Below the pieces are notes generated by a model. The model saw only the letters and a list, made by a program, of their open reading frames with translations. It did no database searches and had not been told where the DNA came from. Source: CAZKMQ01 sp964554065 (lineage in GTDB: Bacteria; Patescibacteriota; Patescibacteriia; Magasanikbacterales; JBBTQS01). From it: a stretch of 13,315 bases of DNA. The stretch spans positions 1 through 13,315 of the forward strand of contig CAZKMQ010000017.1 of assembly GCA_964554065.1 (NCBI GenBank). Reading direction: 5' to 3'. This document shows, piece by piece, positions 1 to 6,476 of this stretch (position 1 is its first letter; the number at the start of each line of letters is the position of its first letter). A program made the translations under genes and the position numbers.

Positions 1-1100
1 TTTTCCCTCCATATCATGGTGGAATGGGATATGCCGCACAGGCGCACGCACAGCTTATGGCTGAGCGTGGTTTTTCGATAGAAGTGTATACACCAGCATA
101 CAAGCGCAAACCCGGCAAAGAAAAACGCGGTGAGTATTTAATTAATTGGGTAAAACCGTCTTTTAAGTTTGGAAATGCAGCACGGATTAATCTTGATATT
201 TCTAATGCTGACATTATTCATTTGCACTTTCCATTTTACGGAACTGCTGAGCTTTTGCCGAGCTGGAAGGCGAAATATCCTGATAAGAAGTTCATCGTGA
301 CTTATCATATGGATCCAATTGCAGCGGGCATCAAGGGTATTATTTTCAATTGGTATGCGCGTAAGCATACACCTCAAATTCTTGCGGCAGCTGACATTGT
401 TGTTGTTAGTTCAATGGATTATGCACTTGCGAATTCCAACAAAGATTTTTTTGAAAAAAATAAATCAAAGTGCGTGGAAATTCCTTTTGCAGTAGACACA
501 AAACGGTTTTATCCACAGCCAAAAGATGAACAATTGTTGTTAAGTAACAATATTAATCCGAATATGCCGACCGTATTGTTCGTTGGTGGTATGGATGCTG
601 CACATGCTTTTAAAGATGTTGATGTTCTTCTTGCGGCGTTTGCACAAGTGCAAACGCCAGCTCAACTTATTCTTGTTGGCGATGGAAATCAAAAAAAGAA
701 TTTTCAAGATTTAGCAAAAAAGTTGGAGATAAAAAATAATGTGTTCTTTATTGGTAGTGTTGACTATGACTATTTGCCTAAGTGGTACAACACAGCTGAT
801 GTATTTGTTTTGCCGTCGCGTAATCGCGGAGAAGCTTTCGGCTTAGTGTTACTTGAAGCTATGGCAAGTGGGGTAGTATGCATTGCATCAAATCTTCCTG
901 GTGTTCGAACTGTGCTCGCGCAAGGAAATTGTGGTATACTTACAACAGTCGATGATGTAGATGGTCTTGCAAAAAGCATTACTAATGTTCTTCAAGACAT
1001 ACCAACACGTACGCGTCTTGCACAAGCTGGGCTAGATCGTGTTGCACTACACTACCAACTAAATAATTTTGCTGATGCAACAGCTCAGCTTTATCATTAA
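1..1100 (+). CDS. GT4-family glycosyltransferase, 5' end cut by window
   Basis: Transfers a sugar from a nucleotide-sugar donor to an unknown acceptor (glycan, lipid or exopolysaccharide), probably at the inner face of the membrane. The frame is open to the window edge: before the ATG at 24 it reads FPPYHGG, which joins MGYAAQAHAQLMAERGF to give the usual GT4 N-terminal start, a proline/glycine loop followed by the first helix. The ATG at 24 is therefore internal and the true start lies upstream. Counting from that Met, the C-terminal GT-B domain begins near 183 (VLFVGG), LILVGDG is at 215-221, and the GT4 EX7E signature is E270-AFGLVLL-E278, whose glutamates contact the donor. The stop is TAA at 1098. 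A DoxX gene follows 22 bases later on the same strand, so they are probably co-transcribed. Family assignment is firm; donor and acceptor cannot be read from the sequence. Confidence 0.93.
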   Translation, partial: FPPYHGGMGYAAQAHAQLMAERGFSIEVYTPAYKRKPGKEKRGEYLINWVKPSFKFGNAARINLDISNADIIHLHFPFYGTAELLPSWKAKYPDKKFIVTYHMDPIAAGIKGIIFNWYARKHTPQILAAADIVVVSSMDYALANSNKDFFEKNKSKCVEIPFAVDTKRFYPQPKDEQLLLSNNINPNMPTVLFVGGMDAAHAFKDVDVLLAAFAQVQTPAQLILVGDGNQKKNFQDLAKKLEIKNNVFFIGSVDYDYLPKWYNTADVFVLPSRNRGEAFGLVLLEAMASGVVCIASNLPGVRTVLAQGNCGILTTVDDVDGLAKSITNVLQDIPTRTRLAQAGLDRVALHYQLNNFADATAQLYH

Positions 1101-1122
1101 TTTTTTAAATTAGTAATTTAAT

Positions 1123-1518
1123 ATGAATGAATTAGCACTGCACACTTCGTTGCTTCTATTGCGAATTGTGATTGGTCTCATGTTCATGAGCCATGGCTAT
1201 CCAAAAGTGTTTGAAAAGAAAGCACACAATGGACTTGCCAAAATGTTAAAGAAATTGCGTGTACCTGCGCCGCAGCTATTTGCGCATGTGGTTGGATTTG
1301 TAGAATTCTTTGGCGGATTATTTATCCTTATTGGGTTCATGACACCTGTTTGGGCATTTTTGATCGCAATGATAATGATTGTGGCAATCGCACTTACTGG
1401 CGTAGAAAAGGGATTTAAGCATGGTTATGAGACGAATCTGCTCGTATTCGTAGTATGCTTGATGCTCTTTATGTTAGGTGGAGGAGCATTTTCTGTTGGT
1501 GCAGTGATGGGAATGTAA
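1123..1518 (+). CDS. DoxX-family four-helix membrane protein
   Basis: Small integral membrane protein of 131 residues, typical of the DoxX family, whose members are usually annotated as oxidoreductase-associated or quinone-linked without a settled reaction. Four hydrophobic segments lie at about 8-25, 53-71, 74-93 and 105-121. Family-like features are LLRIVIGLMFMSHGYPK in helix 1, FVEFFGGLFILIGFMTP across helices 2-3, and the GYETNLL motif before helix 4. It starts at an ATG 22 bases after the glycosyltransferase stop, with AT-rich sequence and no Shine-Dalgarno, and is followed after 52 bases by the YtxH-like gene, so the three probably form one transcription unit ending at the 1944-1998 terminator. 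A second, more distant family member lies on the opposite strand at 2078-2545. The family call is good; the role is unknown. Confidence 0.85.
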   Translation: MNELALHTSLLLLRIVIGLMFMSHGYPKVFEKKAHNGLAKMLKKLRVPAPQLFAHVVGFVEFFGGLFILIGFMTPVWAFLIAMIMIVAIALTGVEKGFKHGYETNLLVFVVCLMLFMLGGGAFSVGAVMGM

Positions 1519-1570
1519 TCGAGCTTGTAAATGCTAGGAGGGAAGTTGATCTTACTTCTTCTGTAATTAT

Positions 1571-1933
1571 ATGAAAAAGAAATTTCGAAAAGGTTTATTA
1601 CTAGGACTAGCTGTTGGTGTTTTTGCATCCAAGTATTTGCAAACCCCAGAAGGAAAGAAGAAGAAAGCCGAACTTAAGAAAAAGGCAAACGCCTTGCTTA
1701 AAGAGGCTCAAGGTCAGCTCGCTGGGATTGAGAAACCCACTCGCGCTGCATATAACAAGATGAGTAAGCAACTGGTGAATCAGTACGCTAAGCGCAATGA
1801 GATTGCAGGAGATGTAAAAGAGTTTTTGTCTGAATATTTACAAAGTCAATGGCATGAGTTTGAGCCAAAGGCTAAGAAAGTAGTAAAGAAAGCAAAGAAG
1901 AAGTTGCGAAGTACCCGGAAGGTAAAAAAATAA
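1571..1933 (+). CDS. YtxH-like membrane-anchored basic protein
   Basis: A 120-residue protein with a short hydrophobic or glycine-rich helix at about 8-22 (GLLLGLAVGVFASKYL) followed at once by TPEGKKKKAELKKK. This matches the YtxH-type pattern of a small anchor, a proline/glycine turn and a charged helical tail. Residues 30-100 are predicted helical, and the last 20 residues are almost all lysine or arginine. Such proteins are stress- or envelope-associated in Firmicutes, but no biochemical role is established. The basic tail could bind nucleic acid, anionic lipid or wall polymer (inference). The ATG at 1571 is chosen because the frame has a TGA at 1547 and no other good start. A purine-rich AGGAGGG lies at 1536-1542, about 28 bases upstream, too far to act as a normal ribosome-binding site. 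It is the last gene of the operon and sits just before a strong terminator. Confidence 0.68.
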   Translation: MKKKFRKGLLLGLAVGVFASKYLQTPEGKKKKAELKKKANALLKEAQGQLAGIEKPTRAAYNKMSKQLVNQYAKRNEIAGDVKEFLSEYLQSQWHEFEPKAKKVVKKAKKKLRSTRKVKK

Positions 1934-1943
1934 GTACAATAGG

Positions 1944-1998
1944 AAAAACCTCGGAAGGCTTGTGCTATTTGAGCAGGCGTCTATTCCGAGGTTTTTTT
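1944..1998. terminator. Bidirectional intrinsic terminator
   Basis: Arms AAAAACCTCGGAA (1944-1956) and TTCCGAGG plus seven T (1984-1998) pair perfectly. The 27-base loop holds a small nested hairpin (TGCT 1963-1966 with AGCA 1972-1975). The T-run follows the stem on the plus strand, and a run of five T follows it on the minus strand. It can therefore end both the glycosyltransferase-DoxX-YtxH unit and the convergent DoxX/MauE gene. Confidence 0.88.
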
Positions 1999-2000
1999 GG

Positions 2001-2045
2001 TTCTGGCAGCTTCCACAATATGTGAAGGTTCTCCTGTTGCCAGAA
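2001..2045. repeat. Nested inverted repeat without T-tract
   Basis: Outer arms TTCTGGCA (2001-2008) and TGCCAGAA (2038-2045) pair over 8 bases and can extend by a G-T and a C-G pair. Inside, CTTCCACA (2010-2017) pairs with TGTGAAG (2021-2027) around an ATA loop with one bulged C. No T-run follows on either strand, so it is not a standard terminator. It lies between convergent gene ends, next to the terminator. It could be an RNA 3'-end stabiliser, a protein site or a dispersed repeat; nothing decides among these. Confidence 0.6.
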
Positions 2046-2077
2046 ATTATATTACCATTTTAAGAATATCTTGTCAA

Positions 2078-2545
2078 CTAACGCATGAAAATCGCTGTCC
2101 CGCGTGTCCGACTAATTGAACTTCCTTTTCGTCGCTGTTTTATTGCCCACATGCCAGGTCCTAGTGCAATTATGAACATTGATACTGCTGCCATCCATAA
2201 GTGCTGATCCTGCAAAAGGCCACGTAAACCAACAATAAATCCGTCGTATAATCCGGTACTTATGTTGAACCACTGGAATCCAAGGAAAACCGTTATTAAA
2301 ATAAGTGTACTTATCCATGCTCCTATGCGCCAATGCCAGCCTGTGATTAGCATAATAGCTGCTAGTACTTCAAGTGGGGCAAGTGCATATGCGTAACCAG
2401 TAGCAAGAAAGTTCGGCATCAGGCCAAATCCTTGTACCTGAAATACAAAACCTGCCATATCAACAAATTTGTAATAAGCCTCAATTAGTAGGATAAGCGA
2501 CAGGCCTAATCGAGATGAGAACAGTATAAGCGGAATAATCTGCAT
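2078..2545 (-). CDS. DoxX/MauE-like membrane protein
   Basis: A 155-residue membrane protein with four hydrophobic segments at about 4-24, 46-68, 73-92 and 115-135, the DoxX/MauE layout. Helix 1 carries SRLGLSLILLIEAYYKF, matching the family's first helix, and helix 2 APLEVLAAIMLITGWHWRIGA, with the acidic residue and glycine/basic turn usual there. The C-terminal 20 residues are basic and serine-rich (QRRKGSSISRTRG) and probably cytoplasmic. MauE relatives assist disulfide or cofactor maturation in methylamine dehydrogenase and DoxX relatives are redox-linked, but no such partner is visible here. It starts at the ATG at 2545, about 27 bases after a TGaTATACT extended -10 (2572-2580 on the minus strand), and has no clear Shine-Dalgarno. 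It converges on the 1944-1998 terminator. The superfamily call is moderate; the function is unknown. Confidence 0.72.
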   Translation of the reverse strand: MQIIPLILFSSRLGLSLILLIEAYYKFVDMAGFVFQVQGFGLMPNFLATGYAYALAPLEVLAAIMLITGWHWRIGAWISTLILITVFLGFQWFNISTGLYDGFIVGLRGLLQDQHLWMAAVSMFIIALGPGMWAIKQRRKGSSISRTRGTAIFMR

Positions 2546-2560
2546 AATTTGGTGTTAGTA

Positions 2561-2588
2561 TTGACAAAATTAGTATATCATGTATACT
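2561..2588. promoter_or_regulatory. Overlapping divergent promoters
   Basis: On the plus strand, a perfect -35 TTGACA (2561-2566) is followed by 16 bases and a -10 TATACT (2583-2588), placing transcription start near 2595 for orphan gene A. On the minus strand, TGaTATACT lies at 2580-2572 and serves the DoxX/MauE gene. The two -10 boxes are 5 bases apart and form a near-palindrome, so the two polymerases would compete for the site. Confidence 0.72.
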
Positions 2589-2605
2589 GTTTTTAGTTTT
2601 TTAAC

Positions 2606-2758
2606 AGGTGGTTTTAGATTGCGTATCAAGTGTATGTGGTTCGAGACTTCCAAAATAGGGGCAAGCTTATATCTCACATCTGTGTGTGGTACAAGTGTGC
2701 TAATGGTGAAGTAGTTGCAGTATATAGGAATCGATCAAGAGCTGAAGGCTTGTGGTAG
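2606..2758 (+). other. Possible 5' part of orphan gene A or leader peptide (ATT start, different frame)
   Basis: An AGGTGG site (2606-2611) is followed by exactly 6 bases and an ATT at 2618, opening a 46-codon frame that ends at TAG 2756-2758. It reads roughly IAYQVYVVRDFQNRGKLISH, then a strand-rich stretch ending in AVYRNRSRAEGLW. The distance from the -10 box to this site (17 bases between) and from the site to the start (6 bases) is identical to orphan gene B at 7088-7123, where the start is ATG. This makes ribosome loading here likely. The frame overlaps the start of the long frame by about 40 bases and differs from it by +1. It may be the real N-terminus of gene A with a frameshift near 2715-2758, or a separate coupled peptide. 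ATT is a very rare start codon, and an open frame this short can occur by chance. Confidence 0.4.
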
Positions 2759-3446
2759 GCAATCTACTGTCTACAGAGCACTTCTTAGTGCGATCGAGGC
2801 AAATGGCGGGAGTGGTGTGCATCTTAGGATGCTGCTCACTGACATCACTGAGGGAAACAAGTTCCTGACAGATCTGGCACGCAGCCTAATTGGCAATCCA
2901 TGGCCAATCGTTAACACTCCTTTCAAAGTGGACGTTGATTACAAGTTGCCTATTGGTGAATTTCTTGGTCAGCACTATGATGACGTGCTAAAGGTTGCTG
3001 AAGGCCTTCGTCGAAGTAGGTTCACAGAGGATCTCACCGGCGCGACTGGTTATGTGAAGCTTCTGCATAGTACTTCTGCTCTGTGCATGATTCAAGAAGG
3101 GATTGATCCAAAGTGCGTTCACCGAAAGCTCAATGATGTGAATGGAGTGGTGCAGATAAACGCCTGCTTTGCAGGTGTTCGTGAGCTGGTGGTTTTCTGC
3201 AAGGATCGCATATCTATGCTAGGTAGCAGCTCAGACATCATGGCTCTGGGCTCTCTAGTGGGCGGAACAGATGATCCGAGTTGGACATACCCAATCGTCA
3301 GCAGCTATGGAGATGGCTCAGTTCAACTCAGTTGGCATGGATTTGGAGGAAGGGCTGGGCATTGGGCCTCAAGTTCTAACTTCTACTTGGTTCGCTGCCA
3401 TGAAGATGGTACTCTTTCCGGTGTGCCTGAGGATGACGACCAGTAG
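2715..3446 (+). CDS. Orphan gene A, hypothetical protein with uncertain 5' end
   Basis: I do not recognise this 243-residue protein. The long frame begins at TTG 2715, right after an in-frame TAG (2712), with no good Shine-Dalgarno, so the first codons are doubtful. The next in-frame ATG is at codon 39. Residues 1-60 look helical. The rest appears mixed, with a glycine/serine/tryptophan-rich C-terminal third (SSYGDGSVQLSWHGFGGRAG at 196-215) that suggests a beta-rich fold, and an acidic end (PEDDDQ). Six cysteines lie at 13, 124, 134, 151, 162 and 228. There is no signal peptide or membrane segment. One 60-base stretch counted by eye was about 55% GC, against about 40% in a similar stretch of the murF-like gene. 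It stands alone between a consensus promoter and a terminator. It could be a frameshifted gene whose N-terminus lies in another frame from 2618, a degraded gene, or a coupled second cistron. Confidence 0.6.
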   Translation: MQYIGIDQELKACGRQSTVYRALLSAIEANGGSGVHLRMLLTDITEGNKFLTDLARSLIGNPWPIVNTPFKVDVDYKLPIGEFLGQHYDDVLKVAEGLRRSRFTEDLTGATGYVKLLHSTSALCMIQEGIDPKCVHRKLNDVNGVVQINACFAGVRELVVFCKDRISMLGSSSDIMALGSLVGGTDDPSWTYPIVSSYGDGSVQLSWHGFGGRAGHWASSSNFYLVRCHEDGTLSGVPEDDDQ

Positions 3447-3464
3447 CTGCTAGCAACTGCAAAT

Positions 3465-3499
3465 AAAAAGACTAGCTGATAACACAGCCGGTCTTTTTT
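3465..3499. terminator. Bidirectional terminator between gene A and the MurE-like gene
   Basis: AAAAAGAC (3465-3472) and GCTG (3475-3478) pair with CAGC (3485-3488) and GTCTTTTT (3491-3498), leaving one mismatch and one G-T pair between the two stem blocks and a 6-base loop. Runs of T follow the GC stem on both strands, so the same hairpin can end orphan gene A and the convergent minus-strand Mur ligase gene, whose stop is at 3504. Confidence 0.85.
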
Positions 3500-3503
3500 G
3501 ATT

Positions 3504-4793
3504 TTAGACTAATTTCTTTAATTCCTCTTTAACAACGTTGCGATCATCCCATGGTAGCTTTTTTCCACCGATTACAATGGATTGTTCAGCACCCTTACCG
3601 GTAATAGCAACTAAGTCACCGCCATGTGCAAGCGAGAGCGCTTTGGCTATTCCCGCACGACGATCTTCAACTAAAAATATATCTTTGTCGCGTACCTTGC
3701 CCACAGCAACTGCTGCCACTGCAATATCTTCCATAATTGGTGTAGGATCGTCTTCATATGGGTCTACATTGCTTACTATTACGTAATCAGCCAGCTCTCC
3801 CACTTGTTTACCCATAATCGGACGTTTGGCTTTGTCACGTCCACCGCCTTCAGCTCCGAGCAGTACAATTATCTTTTGCGAGTCATGCTTGCGAATTGCG
3901 TGTAGTGCTTCAAGCAGTCCACCCATAGACTCTTTCTCATGCGCATAATCCACCCAGCAGCTGAAGTTCTGGCCCTCGTCAATATGTTCCATTCTTCCAG
4001 GGACACCTGTGAGAGCCTTAATACCAGAAGAACATTCAATAGGCGAAAGACCAAGTGCAATTCCAGTGCTAATTGCAGCAAGTGCATTTTCAACGTTGAA
4101 AAAGCCAGGAAATTGCACAGTAAACTTGGTTTTCAGTGCAGTGAATTGAACGCCGCGTTCACTGTGTTCGATGTTAGTTGCCATTATATCGCCTGTGCTT
4201 TCAATTGCATATGTGCGTGTGATACTGCTCTTGTAGTTTCTAAAGAATCCAACTTGATCTGAGTCATTATTCAAAATCATGGTTGTGTGTGTTTTTGAAG
4301 AGTGTTCAAGTGCTGCAAATAACTTCTGCTTAGCTGCGCGATACTTTTCAAAACTACCACCATGCGATGGTAAGTGCTCAGGAGTTAAATTAGTAAATAC
4401 AGCTATATCAAAATCTATGCCTTTGTGGCGTGATTGCTTAATGCCTTCAGATGTTACTTCAAGCACTGCATGTGTACATCCTGCAGTAACTGCATCGCGA
4501 AGAAATTTTTGAATAACCCAAGGGCCTGGCATGGATAAATGGTACGGATTTAGTTCTTCTTTGTCCCCAACACGAAAGTTCGCTGTACCTGTAAGTGCGG
4601 TCTTTCGGCCAGAGCTTTGCAAGACAGACCAAATGAAGTTGCACGTGGTAGATTTGCCCTTAGTTCCTGTCGCTCCTATAACAATAAGCTCGCGTGATGG
4701 ATGACCATAGCGCAATGACGCAAGATGCGCCTGAATTGAGTGATACCAAAGGAGTACAAATTCAGGAGTGAGTTTTCGCAGGATTTTTTTCAT
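3504..4793 (-). CDS. murE: MurE-like Mur ligase lacking the N-terminal UDP-binding domain
   Basis: ATP-dependent amino-acid ligase of the Mur family, cytoplasmic, most like MurE, which adds the third residue to UDP-MurNAc-dipeptide. In its 429 residues the ATP loop GTKGKST is at 43-49 (the usual MurE form is GTNGKTT), LEVTSEG at 111-117, the carboxylated-lysine region YRAAKQKLF around K155, VDYAH at 281-285 and GGGRDKAKRP at 317-326. Canonical MurE is about 490 residues with its ATP loop after residue 100. Here about 70 N-terminal residues are missing and are replaced by a short amphipathic lead, a form I believe is common in Patescibacteria. The DNPR motif that reads meso-diaminopimelate is replaced by SNVDPYEDDP (341-350), so the added amino acid is uncertain. 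The ATG at 4793 is 3 bases past the stop of the upstream gene, showing co-transcription. The symbol is given by best family match, not by proven substrate. Confidence 0.85.
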   Translation of the reverse strand: MKKILRKLTPEFVLLWYHSIQAHLASLRYGHPSRELIVIGATGTKGKSTTCNFIWSVLQSSGRKTALTGTANFRVGDKEELNPYHLSMPGPWVIQKFLRDAVTAGCTHAVLEVTSEGIKQSRHKGIDFDIAVFTNLTPEHLPSHGGSFEKYRAAKQKLFAALEHSSKTHTTMILNNDSDQVGFFRNYKSSITRTYAIESTGDIMATNIEHSERGVQFTALKTKFTVQFPGFFNVENALAAISTGIALGLSPIECSSGIKALTGVPGRMEHIDEGQNFSCWVDYAHEKESMGGLLEALHAIRKHDSQKIIVLLGAEGGGRDKAKRPIMGKQVGELADYVIVSNVDPYEDDPTPIMEDIAVAAVAVGKVRDKDIFLVEDRRAGIAKALSLAHGGDLVAITGKGAEQSIVIGGKKLPWDDRNVVKEELKKLV

Positions 4794-4796
4794 GTA

Positions 4797-6353
4797 TTAA
4801 TTCGCTGCTTCAATTGGTGGAATGTAATTGTCAGCAAGTGTTTCAGGTTCAAATCGATCTTGTTCAACTAAGTATGACATTATTGAAATAATTTCACGTT
4901 GTTTGTCAGTGAATTTTGCATTATCATTTGCCATATTTTCAGTTGCTGCAATAAATTCTTTTTTTACTTCCTCAAAACCTTCCTGGCCAGCTGCGCCGTT
5001 GCGGTACATCTTTGTGAGTTGATCGTACGCAGCAAACGGATTTCCACCATTTAGATTAGTTAGTACAAGATTTGCAGATGAATCTAGTGCTATTTTATCC
5101 ATTTTCTCCATAACTTCTTCAGGTGTGTATTCTATCTTTGGTTTAACTAATTCAGGGAACAGGTTTGCTAATCTCAGATCACCACTGTCTAGTTGGGTAA
5201 GCATCTGCATGTAATGCTCTTTTGTGCTGGCAAGTATTGATTCATCTTTAAGTTCTTCGGTAATTTTTAGTTTGAGTAGTTCCTGAATCATGTCCAGTGA
5301 TTCCTTGTCCATGGTCACGCTTTTGGCCTTCTCTCCTCTTAGAAGGAATATTATATTTTGATATGCCTTATCAATATCAGTACTTTGATCTTCTAGGTTC
5401 GCAATAGCGCGCTCCAAATATACACGCCCCATCCTTGCTTTGAATTTATCATTTTTGTTTGGTTTTGCATCCTCAACTGTGGGTCTTCGAGAATCAAGAT
5501 CAATAAGATTATTTGGCGGGGGTGTAATTTCAGTTGGTTCTTCACCTGTAAATGAAGCTATTGTTTTCTCGTCCCCTGTAAATACTACACTGTCTTTCTC
5601 GCGGCTTTTTTCAAGTTGTTGTTGCAATTCAATGACTATCTGATCTGTTGGGATATCTTCTGCCATTATTTCTTGCGTGTCTGCAATTTCAGCTTCGGGA
5701 ATTTCAACTGTGTCAGAGCTTTCTTCGTCAAAAACCTCTTCAGCCATTGGGAGTTCTTCATCACCAAAAATAACTTCAGGCTGGTACAAATCGCGTTCTA
5801 CTAATGAGCGCATTTGTATTGCCTGAAGATTCCCTTCGAAGTCTTCTTCATCAGATGTGTTATCAATGTATGAGTTGATATACTCAAGAAATTGTTTTTT
5901 ATACTCAGCAATCTTTTCCTTAGGTGCGCCCTCTCTGTTTAGTTGAGTAAGCTTTCTAAATGCGTCATCCGCATTTCCAGATTCCAGTGCTTGATTAAAT
6001 GCAATTTCAGGATTATTTTCAATTTCTTCGATTGCATCATAAGTGTCTGATTCAACTGCAGATCGAATATTTTTTAGGCTTTTTTTCAAGTCAGCAGATA
6101 CTTGCTCCGAAGATGTGCTAATAGTATGGTCAAGTGCTTTTAGCAAAGAGCTCTTCATTTTTTCAAAACTTTCGCTATCGATTTCAGTTTTAGATGCTTC
6201 GACAAGATTTTCATATGCATTATCAAGTAAGCCAGAATTTATACTCTCTTGAAAAGAGTCTTTTGCGTGCTCTTTTTTGTCTTTTTCTTGTGGCGCCTTC
6301 GGCGCCTCCCAATCAGCGTGACTCTCTGAAAATCTTTCTCTTTCTAATTGCAT
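4797..6353 (-). CDS. Acidic helical-repeat protein, first gene of the MurE-like operon
   Basis: An unrecognised 518-residue soluble protein, strongly acidic and almost all helix, without signal peptide or membrane segment. I see four degenerate copies of a unit of about 75-85 residues, at roughly 34-106, 115-195, 312-400 and 424-506. The clearest pair are copies 2 and 4: SGNADDAFRKLTQLNREGA against GGNPFAAYDQLTKMYRNGA at the start, and SLVERDLYQPEVI against YLVEQDRFEPETL at the end. Copies 1 (SGLLDNAYENLVEAS) and 3 (STDIDKAYQNIIFLLRG) keep the Ala-Tyr core. Residues 196-305 form an acidic, proline-containing linker. It may be a scaffold or adaptor (inference). The ATG at 6353 follows a TATAAT (6365-6370, minus strand) with only about 5 bases of leader. 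The gene ends 3 bases before the MurE-like start. Confidence 0.7.
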   Translation of the reverse strand: MQLERERFSESHADWEAPKAPQEKDKKEHAKDSFQESINSGLLDNAYENLVEASKTEIDSESFEKMKSSLLKALDHTISTSSEQVSADLKKSLKNIRSAVESDTYDAIEEIENNPEIAFNQALESGNADDAFRKLTQLNREGAPKEKIAEYKKQFLEYINSYIDNTSDEEDFEGNLQAIQMRSLVERDLYQPEVIFGDEELPMAEEVFDEESSDTVEIPEAEIADTQEIMAEDIPTDQIVIELQQQLEKSREKDSVVFTGDEKTIASFTGEEPTEITPPPNNLIDLDSRRPTVEDAKPNKNDKFKARMGRVYLERAIANLEDQSTDIDKAYQNIIFLLRGEKAKSVTMDKESLDMIQELLKLKITEELKDESILASTKEHYMQMLTQLDSGDLRLANLFPELVKPKIEYTPEEVMEKMDKIALDSSANLVLTNLNGGNPFAAYDQLTKMYRNGAAGQEGFEEVKKEFIAATENMANDNAKFTDKQREIISIMSYLVEQDRFEPETLADNYIPPIEAAN

Positions 6354-6364
6354 ATATTTATCTA

Positions 6365-6370
6365 ATTATA
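6365..6370 (-). promoter_or_regulatory. -10 box of the repeat-protein/MurE operon
   Basis: Read on the minus strand this is a perfect TATAAT whose expected start point, near 6358, leaves about 5 bases before the ATG at 6353. No convincing -35 box is seen at 17-18 bases. No Shine-Dalgarno can fit, so translation would be leaderless or nearly so. Confidence 0.6.
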
Positions 6371-6432
6371 TGTTCTTACTTTATAGTATTTTTGCCTGAA
6401 TGTACAGCAAAACTTGAAAAGCATCTCACTGA

Positions 6433-6462
6433 ATGACGAAACGTAATTTTTTGTGTTACAAT
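6433..6462 (+). promoter_or_regulatory. Promoter of the five-helix membrane protein
   Basis: The extended -10 TGtTACAAT ends at 6462 and is preceded by an ATGACG -35-like hexamer (6433-6438) at 18 bases. The expected transcription start near 6469 is about 8 bases before the ATG at 6477. This argues for that ATG over the GTG at 6453, which would lie inside the promoter. Confidence 0.6.
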
Positions 6463-6476
6463 ACTTACATATCAAT

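Noticed and set aside
24..26. ATG as start of the glycosyltransferase
   Set aside because: The frame continues upstream to the window edge and encodes the conserved PPYHGG loop of GT4 enzymes, so this Met is internal.
1536..1542. AGGAGGG as ribosome-binding site of the YtxH-like gene
   Set aside because: About 28 bases from the ATG, and an in-frame TGA at 1547 blocks any nearer start.
6292..6306. GGCGCC-TTC-GGCGCC palindrome in the repeat-protein gene
   Set aside because: It encodes the tandem EAPKAP near the N-terminus and looks like a coding coincidence; it has no T-tract and no partner site. Weak effect on translation cannot be excluded.
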